From Dactylis glomerata (Eukaryota > Streptophyta > Magnoliopsida > Poales > Poaceae), in contig QXEO01000211.1 in assembly GCA_007115705.1 (NCBI GenBank), positions 2,565,417-2,629,416 on the forward strand: a DNA stretch of 64,000 bases, given 5' to 3'. Below the pieces are notes generated by a model, which had not been told where the DNA came from, made no database searches, and was given only the letters and a program-made list of their open reading frames with translations. Every line of letters starts with the position of its first letter. Position 1 is the first letter of the stretch. Of this stretch, positions 22,958 through 32,486 are shown piece after piece. The translations under genes and the position numbers were made by a program.

Positions 22958-23600
22958 TCATCCTTCAGTATTTTCTTGAATACGGTCAAGGAGATTCCAC
23001 TTAGCATCTTCCTTCATATGAGTAAATGATCCAAAACAAGAAGCATCCAAATAATCCTTATCAGGAAGAGCAAGCCGCGCATAAAAATTATCAATAACAA
23101 TATTATTGGGGAGCTCATGAATGGGACATTTGAGCATTAGTAACTTCAATCTCCCCCACGCTTGGGCAATACTCTTTCCATCATGAGGCCAAAAGTTATA
23201 TATCCGATTACGATCTTTATGAATTTCACTTGGAGGATAAAACTTGGAATAAAAGAGAGGCACAATTTCCTCCCATACAATAGATGGACCATCTTTAAGC
23301 AGCCGATACCACTCCTCAGCTCGGCCTTTCAATGATAAAGAGAATAGCTTCCTCTTGACCTGGCTCGGTGAAATACCTGCACACTTGAACAACTCGCATA
23401 ATTCATGTATAAAAAGTAAGTGATCACCCGGATGGACAGTTCCATCTCCTGAATAGCAGTTATCCATAACACGCTCAACAATTTTCATAGGTATTTTAAA
23501 AGGATCTAATTGAGCAGGTGGTGGTGGTGGTGGTTCATCCACATGTGCAGCAGTGGTAGTAGTGTTCCCAAATAGGAAACCAAATGGAGAATTCTCTATA
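22958..23600 (-). pseudogene. Gag of element A
   Basis: The sense frame runs from the region after the primer site to a TGA at 22958-22960. 'FKCAGISPSQVKRKLFSLSL', 'GRAEEWYRLLKDGPSIVWEE' and 'FYPPSEIHKDRNRIYNFW' form the Athila-type retrotransposon gag core; a proline run precedes it. The open frame extends into the LTR to 24028, but the real start must be downstream of the primer site and is not clear. Confidence 0.85.
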
Positions 23601-23691
23601 GCAAAATAAAATAAAAGTAAAAGACAAAAATAAAAACAATACTCACAGCGATGGTTACCTTTACCAATTCCACTCTTCAATAGCGCTTCAC

Positions 23692-23709
23692 TCCCTGGCA
23701 ACGGCGCCA
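23692..23709 (-). promoter_or_regulatory. Primer-binding site of element A
   Basis: The complement reads TGGCGCCGTTGCCAGGGA, 11 bases inside the sense 5' LTR end. It matches the tRNA-Asp type site used by Athila elements. Confidence 0.8.
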
Positions 23710-23720
23710 GAAAATAGTCT

Positions 23721-25189
23721 TGATGACCCACAAGTATAGGGGGTGTATCGTAGTACTTTCGATAAATAAGAGTGTCGAACCCAACGAGGAGCAGAAGATG
23801 TTGACAAGTGGTTTTGATCAAGGATTCACTGTAAATACTAGCAAACGGGTTTTCAGGGGTATTTAGCAATGCAAGTAAATAAAGTACAAGTAAATAAAAG
23901 ACAATAACAATAATTGCTGTAAGTGGCCCAATCCTTTCTAGAGCAAAGGACAAGTCGGTTGTGTAACTTATGATGACCAAACGTTCTCGAGAACACATGG
24001 GAGTTTCTGTCAAGTGCTTTCGCTTCATACCGCTAAATAATCTTTACTGGTTTGATAAGTGTTATGGGGGTGAACCTGTGCTAGCGCACTACCCTTACTA
24101 GGATAAATACACACTTGTGATTATACCCCTTGCAAGCATCCGCAAATACAAGAAAGTAATTAAGATAAATCTAACCACGGCCTTAAACTCTAAGATCCTA
24201 CGCTCTCTTGTGCAATGGTTTCCCAACGGAGGTTTAGGTTTCTGTCACTCCAGTAACCCCACAATTGGTAGCTAAATACACAATGCATCTCACTAGGCCC
24301 ATAAATGGTGAAGTATCATGTAGTCGACGTTCACATGACACCACTAGTGAAATGGCACCACAACAAATAAATATCAAACCATTAAATATTACTCAACATA
24401 ATTCCACTACTAACGACTTGACTTCTCCCATGTCCTCAAGAACTAAACGAACTACTCACAAGACATCATATGGATCATGATCAGAGGTGAAATAATGGCA
24501 AATAACAATCTGAACATAAACCTTAATTCAACGGTTTCACTCAATAGCATCAACCATAAGAGTAATCAACACCGGGAAAGTTTCCCCTAAGAATTTGACA
24601 AGATTCAACTCAAGATGTTACAGCGGGATGGCGTGGTGATGGTGGAGATGAAGGTGCTGGTGATGGAGATGATGATGATAATCCCGATGAAGTCCGGTGC
24701 GATGGTGATGACGATGGCGATGATCTCCCCTCTCCGGGAAGGAATTTCCCCACCAGGGGGCGCGACAGCGGTGTCTATCTCTGAGCCCCCCCTTGACTTA
24801 GGTTTTCAGGGACGATCAAATACGCGAAGGGGCGATGGCAGAAGTTGGCCAGGGGGCTCTCACCACAGGTGGGCGCGGCCAGGGGCTGGGCCGCGCCCCC
24901 TAGTGGTGAGGCTACCCTATGGCCCCTCTCGCTTCCTCCTTCTGGCTTCTTCAGTCTTCTGATAAAATATAATTTTCTGGTATTTTTTTAGAATTTTCCT
25001 GATCTTCAAAATATGGTGTCTTGATGGTCCCTTTTCTAGCAGAATCCTGACTCCGGCAGCAAATCCTCCAATGATCATCATACAAGTAAAAATAGAGGGA
25101 ATTACATAAGTATCATCTCTAAATGTAAAATATATCAATGAATAACAGTAAATTATGATACAAAATAGTGATGCAAAATGGACGTATCA
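23721..25189 (-). repeat. Right LTR of element A (5' LTR in the sense direction)
   Basis: The length is 1469 bp. Relative to the left copy it lacks about 45 bp near 24750, where 'ggcagatttctgcctgcc' is replaced by a short 'caccagggggcgcg'. Near 24856-24910 it has a GC-rich inverted repeat bounded by 'ctcaccac' and 'gtggtgag'. Confidence 0.9.
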
Positions 25190-26066
25190 CGTATGAGCTG
25201 ACAAGATTCGGTTTCCTGGTGCCATCGGACTGCCGTCTTCCCGGTGGCTGGAACATCAGCGCCCGCGGCTACCCTGTCCCGCCTCTGCCGCGCGGGAAGG
25301 AGCTGGCGCAGCTTATGGAGGAGCGCCGCCGAGCCCTGTCAGTGGAAGATCGCACCGACCCAAGCTACGGGCCAAGATCCGACTTCTGGCAGCGCATGCT
25401 CGCCGATGAGCAGAAGGCATGCGTCGAGGCATTCGGCAGGCCGGTGCGCCTATCACAGTACAACAATATCGGCCGCCATGCCTGGTGGGATGACCGCGAC
25501 TACGACGACGTCATGGCGCGCTGGAGGGCGGGTCTTCCTCCTCCGCCAAAGCGCACAGTCTCCTTGCCAAATCCGACGCCATCGCCGTCTTCCTCGAGGT
25601 CGGCCACCTCCCGCCGCTCCCCCGCCTCACCGCCTCCGTGTTCGCAAAGGGGCATGCCAGGATCAGTTTCCGGGTGCCCAAGGAGGATCCGCCGTCGCCA
25701 AAGAAACCGAAGCCCATCGTCGGCGGCCGTGTCAAAGTCGAGCCCAGCAGTTTCAAGGTCGAGCCCAGCACCGTCAAGGTCGAGCTCGGCATCATCAAGC
25801 CGAAGCCCACCTCGCTGGAGCCCTCGGAGGTGTGGCACGCGAAGTACACGGTCCCACCGATTTACCGCAGCCAGGAAGATGGCGAGTGGGCTAGTTGGCT
25901 GGCCGCCGTCCGCCTGTCTTCCAAGGGGGCTGGCGTCGTTGTCATCGACAGCGATGACGATGACGACAATGGCGGCGGCAAGACCTGGTTCAAAACCGGT
26001 GGAGAGGACGGCGAGGAGGAAGACGCCGCCCTGGTATTCAGCGCCATCGACTACTGGCGGCACTGA

Positions 26067-26466
26067 ATTTTTTTAAATGTTTTTGTAATTTCGTTCAAGC
26101 CAGTGTAAAAACCAAAAAAAATGAATGAAATTATCCTTTTGTGAATTCGCATTCAAAAAATTTCATTTTGCCCGCGCCGCCCTTTCCTGTGAAATTGAAA
26201 CGACCGGCGGGAAAAGCTAAAAAAACCTGCGGCGTGCGGCTGCACGCCACCACCGCGCACGGTATATCATCGTGTGCGTGCACGCCACTGTACATACTAG
26301 ACGGTGGCGTTGGGTAGACAGCACGCCACCGATAGTCGTGTTAATGGTGGCGTGTGAACCCACGCCACCATTAACTGACAATCAGTGGCGTGAAATTAGT
26401 AGCGTGGCAGATTCGCATTAGTAAAGCAAAACCACCATGGTACCAATGGCCTATTCTATACTAGTG
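26067..26466 (+). repeat. 3' flank, right subterminal array and terminus of CACTA2
   Basis: After the gene come AT-rich 3' sequence (26070-26165) and the ACGCCACC/GGTGGCGT array (26235-26420). The terminus ends at 26466 with CTAGTG. The next three bases are AGC; the matching left target copy is off the window. Confidence 0.7.
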
Positions 26467-27676
26467 AGCGTTCGGCTCAACCAGGCAGCAAGACACTGAT
26501 CAGTGCATCCAGATCCAAGAATAATTGGTCTATCCAAGAGAAGCGACTTACGTAGATCAATTCTTACAAGTCACATGGCTGATCGGGTGTTTCTTATTCA
26601 ATCCCATCTTAATATGATCGATTACTCTATTAATTAATGATTTAGTCTAGATCTAATCTATTGCATGTTCTTTTGATACACATGCATTACACAACACGAA
26701 TTGGGCAATGGAGACTCGATTGATGGCTGCTCAACACCATCTCGGGGTTTTGCAAGACGGCGAGTCGGAGTTCATGACCTCAGCCCGCATGAAGGAGACT
26801 AAGCAAGGACGGTATATTCTCAGGGATATCTCGGCGGCGCACACATCTTATATTTACTAATTGGAGGCACCAAAGGAGCCACCATATTAATCCTAAGGGT
26901 TAGTAATATTTAATCCGTCTGATCTGGAAACAATGGCTCTGTAGCCCTTTGATGGAACGCCAAGGCGCTGTTGATGTGATACCCGCGTGACTCTTTTCCG
27001 CGTAAAAAAAGAAGAAAACGGAAAACGGATCTAATCGTCCCCAAGACTATGGCGCGGCGGCGCGGCTTGGATCCAGCCTTCATGCCCACCTCCTAAATTG
27101 CTTCCATCGGATTTGTGTTACGTTGGTCAAACATGGAAAACAGGAGAAGCCGCCTAACATCTACAGAAACGTTGGTGCTGGGAGTATTCTTGCCTGTAAA
27201 ACGTAAGCAAACGACTCTCTCTTTCCAATTAGTTTCATGAGCTGCTCAGTAACTATTGATTTGCCATTGTTTCAATGTCCCACGTTTAAATCGCGGCTGC
27301 CGATTCATCAAGCGGACAAGCGGGATTCATCAAGCGGACAAGCGGTGTCCTCAGCGGTAGAGGAAGTCATATGCATACTCTCCATGGTAAGCAACATCAC
27401 AGCTTACTCCTACTAATTGATACTGTTCAATTCTTTTCTTTGACTCTTTCCCTAACCCTTCTTATTCAATAACGTGAAGTTCATGGTGGAAGTAACAGAT
27501 CATAATTAATAAGATACATGTCTATTCAGTGATGATTTTATATGACGGTAATCCTTTACATGCGACAAATCAAGGGATGAGAGGAGGCTGCTGGATTGTT
27601 CAGTATACATGGCAAGCACGTGTTTATTAAACTGTCTATTAAACCGAGGTTCTATCATCTGAATCATTAATGAGTA
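26467..27676. other. Low-information sequence between CACTA2 and the Stowaway MITE
   Basis: No supported gene. A 22-24 bp direct repeat 'gattcatcaagcggacaagcgg' occurs twice in tandem at about 27302-27345. Confidence 0.4.
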
Positions 27677-27913
27677 CTCCCTCCATACCGGATTATTGGG
27701 CAAATATGTATTTTAAGACAAATTTTAGTCATTAATTTTAGTCAAAAAAATCTGATATATTTGATATAAAAATTATACCATTGGAAAGCTCTTTTGAATA
27801 TGAATCCAATGGTATAATTTTTATATAATATATCTTATATTTTCTTGACTAAAATTAAAGGTCAAAGTTTGTCTCGAAGTAAGTATTTGCCCTGTAATCC
27901 GATATGGAGGGAG
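27677..27913. mobile_element. Stowaway-type MITE, 237 bp
   Basis: The ends are CTCCCTCCATACCGGATTA and the inverted ATCCGATATGGAGGGAG, with TA at 27675-27676 and 27914-27915. This is the Tc1/mariner-type layout. It has no coding capacity. Confidence 0.85.
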
Positions 27914-29204
27914 TATTTAGGACAACACATGCACTAACTGAACTTTCTGATCAACTGCATAATGATATTGTCCATAAAAATTAATATATATAATCTCCTA
28001 TTAGAATTTTGAAGCATGATCTATCCATTCAAATAATACACAATTTTGGGATTGTCAATACAGTTAATAATTTGGTAGTAGCTTTCTTCAGAAAATTTGA
28101 GTCTTTGACCATTGTGTTCCTACTATTAATTAGAACAATTTCTAGAAGTTCGAACGAAGCCAATTAATGAATTTTGTTAATAAGTGAGCTACATGTCATC
28201 CATCTCATATAGAAGCGTGTGTAAATTGAGATCTCCATATGGCAGGTTTATTATTTAAGCTACTGATTTATTCACATGTATTTTTGAGAAATCGAATCAT
28301 GCAGGATATCGAAAAAAGGTACATATATTTTTATATTCGATTATCAGAGAGAAACGAGAGAAAAGTATGAGCTTCTATTACTTTGTTGATCACATTATAA
28401 TAGTGCAAATTAATCAACACTTTAGTTGCATATTGTTTCTTGCTTTGTATTAGAACAAAGACAATATTATATATCATTACACCAACAGAATTAAAATAAA
28501 TAGTTAAAACATTTTATATAATATATCTTATATTTTCTTAACAAAAATTAAAGATCAAAGTTTGTCTCGAAGTAAGTATTTGCCCTGTAATCCAGTATGG
28601 AGGGAGTATTTAGGATAGCACATGCACTAACTGAACTTTCTGATCAACTGCATAATGATATTGCCCATAAAAATTAATATATATAATCTCCTATTAGAAT
28701 TTTGAAGCATGATCTATCCATTCAAATAATACACAATTTTGGGATTGTCAATACAGTTAATAATTTGGTAGTAGCTTTCATCAGGAAATTTGAGTCTTTG
28801 ACCATTGTGTTCCTACTATTAATTAGAACAATTTCTAGAAGTTCGAATGAAGCCAATTAATGAATTTTGTTAATAAGTGAGCTACATGTCGTCCATCTCA
28901 TATAGAAGCGTGTGTAAATTTAGATCTCCATATGGCAGGTTTATTATTTAAGCTATTGATTTATTCACATGTATTTTTGAGAAATCAAATCATGCAAGAT
29001 ATCAAAAAAAGGTACATATATTTTTATATTCGATTATCAGAGAGAAACGAGAGAAAAGTATGAGCTTCTATTACTTTGTTGATCACATTATAATAGTGCA
29101 AATTAATCAACACTTTAGTTGCATATTGTTTCTTGCTTTGTATTAGAACAAAGACAATATTATATATCATTACACCAATAGAATTAAAATAAATAGTTAA
29201 AACA
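27819..29204. repeat. Tandem duplication, two copies of 693 bp
   Basis: Copy 1 is 27819-28511 and copy 2 is 28512-29204. By eye I count 18 differences, about 97.4 percent identity. The left breakpoint is inside the Stowaway MITE, so copy 2 carries only the 3' half of that MITE (ending 28606). No gene lies in the unit. Confidence 0.85.
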
Positions 29205-29317
29205 TAATTAACAATATTTCATTGTTCTATTTTCTATAAGATTTTGCAAAGCAATATTATAAAAACTTTATATGTGTAGTATGAAGCAGTAGGAGTTTTC
29301 AGACTGTGTGTCATGAG

Positions 29318-29361
29318 TTTTCAAAGTGGCTAGCCCGTGCAGGGCACGGGTTAATGACTAG
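29318..29361 (+). mobile_element. Helitron 3' end (H3)
   Basis: 'gcccgtgcagggcacggg' forms a short hairpin, then 'ttaatga' and CTAG, with T following at 29362. This is the Helitron 3' signature. The 5' end was not found; the body may include the tandem duplication. Confidence 0.55.
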
Positions 29362-29440
29362 TATACTATAATTGTACTCAATGCCAGGCTCAGGCGTATC
29401 TATAATATCTATAAAGTTAATCCCCACTATTTTTCATTTA

Positions 29441-29730
29441 GGCCTTGTTTACTTCTAGGGTATTTGATGGGATGGGAGGGGATTATTTCGTATCCCGGAA
29501 TTTCCCCGGTAGGTTGTTTACTACTCCGGGTTTTGAGAGGATAATCCCGGGATATCCCACAAATCCCCTCCACTCTAGTGTATTTTTGGCTAGATTAAAA
29601 ACTCTACATCATGGTAGAGTTTTTTTGGGGAAGAGTATTTGAGGGGATTTAAGAGTATTGGGTGAACACCAAATCCCCACACATCCCCACATCTTTTGGG
29701 GGTAAAAATACCGGTGAAGTAAACAAGGCC
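29441..29730. mobile_element. Tourist-type (PIF/Harbinger) MITE, 290 bp
   Basis: Perfect 15 bp inverted ends GGCCTTGTTTACTTC and TTA target copies at 29438-29440 and 29731-29733. It sits in the first 40 bp of Helitron H1. No coding capacity. Confidence 0.9.
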
Positions 29731-29879
29731 TTAATGTTTACAAGCTCTTTCCATAATAAGACACATCATCTACTCCCTCTGGCACGAAATAGATGTCGGA
29801 CGTCACGTTCAAATGCATTTTTGCAAAAAAAAACCCTATCGTTTCAAGTCTTCTCCAATCGGGTCCCTGGACAGTGAAA

Positions 29880-32208
29880 TCAAAGTATCGGGTTTCCTGG
29901 CCGCGCTTCCTGGCCGCCGGCCGTCCCTCGCCGGCCGTCCCTCTCTGCCGCCCTCCGCCCTCGACGGCCTCCGCCTCCGCCGCCCTCCGCCCCCTGCTGC
30001 CCTCCGCCTCCGCCGTTCAAGGCCTCCTCCCCGGCCGTGCTCTAGCTCCTGCCGGCCCGCCCTGGGCATCCGCCGGCCGCCGCTATCCCTCGCACCGTAC
30101 CTGGCGCCGCTGCCCTCCTTCCGTACCTGGCGCCGCTTCCCTCCCACTCGATCTCCCGCCCTCCCGCTCGAGCTCCTGTTTCTGTCGCCCTCGCGCCCTC
30201 AAGGTCGAGCTCCACGGCCAAGTCCTCCACGGCCTGGAGGTCGGGCTAATCCACGGCCTGGAGGTAGACCTCCTCCACGGCCTGGAGGTAGAGCTCCTCC
30301 ACGGCCAGTCCTCCACAGCCTCAAGGTCGAGCTTCTCCACGGCCATGTCCTCGCGCCGTCTTGCCGTCTCACTTCTCGACGCACTCGTCCGGTGACCAAA
30401 AACAGGTGGCGTCGCCACCCAAGTGTCGCCGATGGTGGTCACTGCTGGAGTTATTCTCTGAAAAGAAGAAGGTACATGAAAATTTAGTTTGCATTTTCTC
30501 TGAATATCTGAATGTAGACAGTGCAGATAATGCCCAAAGAGCATGTAACCAACTTAAGCAAAGCCAAAAGAATATCTGCAAGCAATTTCAAAATACAGTG
30601 AATTCTCACAATTCAGTCCAAATACAGAAGTAGAACCCCTGTTCAGTTTCTGAACTGAGATAGCATAGCACTCGTTCTGAACTGCAGAAGTTTCAGTTTT
30701 GAGCTGATTTTCCTACTCCAGAAGCACCAGACGCTTGGATCATTAGCCCAGCCAAGAAGATCTGCCCTCCACTTCATAGAATGGATTGGTCCTTCACCCT
30801 CATGCAGAACCTATAAGATAAGGAGAAGTCAAATTGCAAGAACTACGTAAAGCAATATGATCTGCATAATATAAACAGTAGTGCACCGGTTCCCTGTAAC
30901 AGCAGCTAGAGTTTACTTGACCAAGATCTTAATTAACCTTGCAGACTTATCATCAGTATGAAAAACAATAAAAGCACCATGTCTTGCGATGTCCACTTCA
31001 TATTCAGGTAAAAATGCTCTGAAGTGAAAACTTCAGCAATAACAGTACAAATCTACTGAATCCACTAAACGATATGTTCAGAAAAAGACAGTGAGTAGCT
31101 AAGAAATTCACTTCTGACATTTCCATTTAACATGCATAACTTTAACTGAATATCACTCCATTTTGCAAACTAAAATGAATCCTAGACAGTGAGTACTCAA
31201 CTCCATTTGGCAAACTAAAATGGATCCTAGATTTTCCAAAGAGCATATAAGTTTTTCCATATGTTCAGAATCTTAAAAATGACAGTGAGAATTTGAATTC
31301 AGTATATTTTCAACTCTGTAGAAGCAATGGCAACAAGCAAATGCCAGCACATGAAAATGAGAGGGCGTCTGCATACTCATATTTTACAGAAAGCATACTT
31401 GTAGAGAAATGCCAAAATCATTTGCTTGTAACTATTGTTGCAAAATATAATGCCAATATTCCAAAGAAGACATGTAAACTGAACAAGAACAAAAAAATAT
31501 TCACCTTCCTTACATGTGCCAGTTATTCTCGCCACGAGACTCCTCATCCTTGATGCCACCTATGAAGCAGGCAACAATATCTCAACTCTCAAGTGGCAAG
31601 ACAGGTATAAAATGCACAACAGATCGAATATTCTTAGCAAATGGCAGTATGTATGCATTGAAAATAAAATTCAGCCTGGGATAACACAAACAAAAAGGTA
31701 TTCATTCATTCTATGGAACCAACAATTCACCAAAAAAGGTACTGCTATAAATTATCATGCCAAGCTCTATTATTAGAAGGAACAAGAACACTTCGGACAA
31801 TACATGCATATTCAGCTACAATTTGGATTATCCCAGGCTGCACATTTCCCTCTTCGAAATTGTGAGCACCTACATGGTGACCATAAAATCGAGCCTCCAT
31901 AGATTGGCAATCTGAAACAACAGAATTAAATTTTGTGACAGAAAAATAGAATAGGTTCTTCAAACTCATGTGTTTTCTTCACACTAACATGGTTCTAATT
32001 CTTTGATTTTTCCTATACTTGGCTCATAGGGTCATAGCATTGAATGATGCAAGAGAATAAGAGAATGACGCAAGTACAAGAGAAAAAGGGAATCCCCAAA
32101 TTTGACAGGATTATACTATCCAATGAGTAAGCGTCAATTCTTATCTACTTTTTTCATCAAATATTCTTTTTGTGATACTAGTTTCACTTTAACCTTTTCT
32201 TTGCATAG
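29880..32208. other. 5' part of the mariner-like element
   Basis: 29890-30400 is GC-rich with imperfect 'cacggcctggaggt' tandem units at 30225-30330. 30400-32208 is AT-rich. Open frames here are short and low-complexity, and I support none as a gene. Confidence 0.4.
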
Positions 32209-32354
32209 GTACATGAAGGAACAAGCTAATGGTGACACAAACCTATGTAAGATGCTCTCCAAGCGAACAAAAATGCCCCTTACCGCACTGCATGTGTGGC
32301 GGTATAACAGGATGCGCCTAAAGGACAACATCTTCTCCGCACCATTGGTACACG
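32209..32354 (+). other. Exon-like segment of unknown origin
   Basis: A 146 nt segment is bounded by 'tttctttgcatag' and 'gtaagc', good splice sites. It encodes a run including 'GDTNLCKMLSKRTKMPLTAL'. I do not recognise the family. It does not join in frame with the downstream repeat ORF using a normal acceptor. It may be a captured exon. Confidence 0.3.
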
Positions 32355-32486
32355 GTAAGCTAGCTCATGGATTCAGCCCGTGTATTCTTGTTCTTAGAAG
32401 AAACCATGTCATGCCCCTAATCTCGCTCTTATACAAGATTGCGTAGTGACCTAATTAAAACCTACAAGGTTGAATTCCCTCGGAAT

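Larger units (their letters stand above)
5728..25189 (-). mobile_element. Element A: Athila-type Ty3/gypsy retrotransposon with target duplication CGTAT
   Basis: The 5 bp CGTAT at 5723-5727 recurs at 25190-25194. On the plus strand the LTRs open 'tgatgacccac' and end 'gacgtatca'; in the sense direction (minus) they open TGATACGTCCATTTTGC. The sense order is LTR, primer site at 23692-23709, gag, protease, RT, RNase H, integrase, a small ORF in the env position, polypurine tract at 16318-16333, LTR. The order and the tRNA-Asp type primer site fit the Athila lineage. Several stops and two frameshifts make it non-functional. Without nested B it is about 10.4 kb. Confidence 0.9.
5641..26066 (+). 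pseudogene. CACTA-borne 'third gene' family member, split by retrotransposon A (5641-5727 + 25195-26066)
   Basis: The ATG at 5641 opens 29 codons that stop at the insertion site of element A. After the second CGTAT copy (25190-25194) the same frame continues, so the gene was open across the site before insertion. The next part has 'PSDCRLPGGW', 'GYPVPPLPRG', 'DPSYGPRSDFW' and 'NNIGRHAWW', which line up in order with 'PPGYRVPTGW', 'GVPVPPVPVG', 'NPQWHPDYSPTW' and 'NFNEAGRRLWW' of the gene at 48480. Further on, 'FRVPKEDPPSPKKPKP', repeated K(V)EP units and an acidic 'VIDSDDDDDN' lie in a different frame (25638-26066), so one frameshift or short intron falls near 25530-25640. I recall similar unannotated proteins in wheat-relative genomes; no function is known to me. 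The codons are GC-rich compared with the flanking DNA. Confidence 0.65.
5152..26466 (+). mobile_element. CACTA2: CACTA transposon in two pieces (5152-5727 and 25195-26466)
   Basis: The right end reads 'ctattctatactagtg', whose complement CACTAGTATAGAATAG is a CACTA terminus. Both pieces carry short subterminal repeats with core ACGCCACC or GGTGGCGT in both orientations (5165-5330 and 26235-26420). The left terminus is off the window, beyond element C, which inserted in the left subterminal zone. Element A with nested B occupies 5728-25189. No transposase is visible; the only gene is the split ORF at 5641-26066, so this may be a small non-autonomous CACTA. Confidence 0.75.

Noticed and set aside
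23721..24028. Extension of the gag frame of element A into the LTR
   Set aside because: Translation should begin after the primer site, so the LTR part of the open frame is chance.
29793..30544. Overlapping 150-224 codon frames on both strands
   Set aside because: GC-rich and repeat-derived (cacggcctggaggt units); no consistent frame or known domain.
32439..32446. Splicing of the exon-like segment 32209-32354 into the mariner repeat ORF
   Set aside because: Every AG acceptor tried between 32355 and 32487 led to a stop codon or the wrong frame; the only in-frame join lacks an AG.
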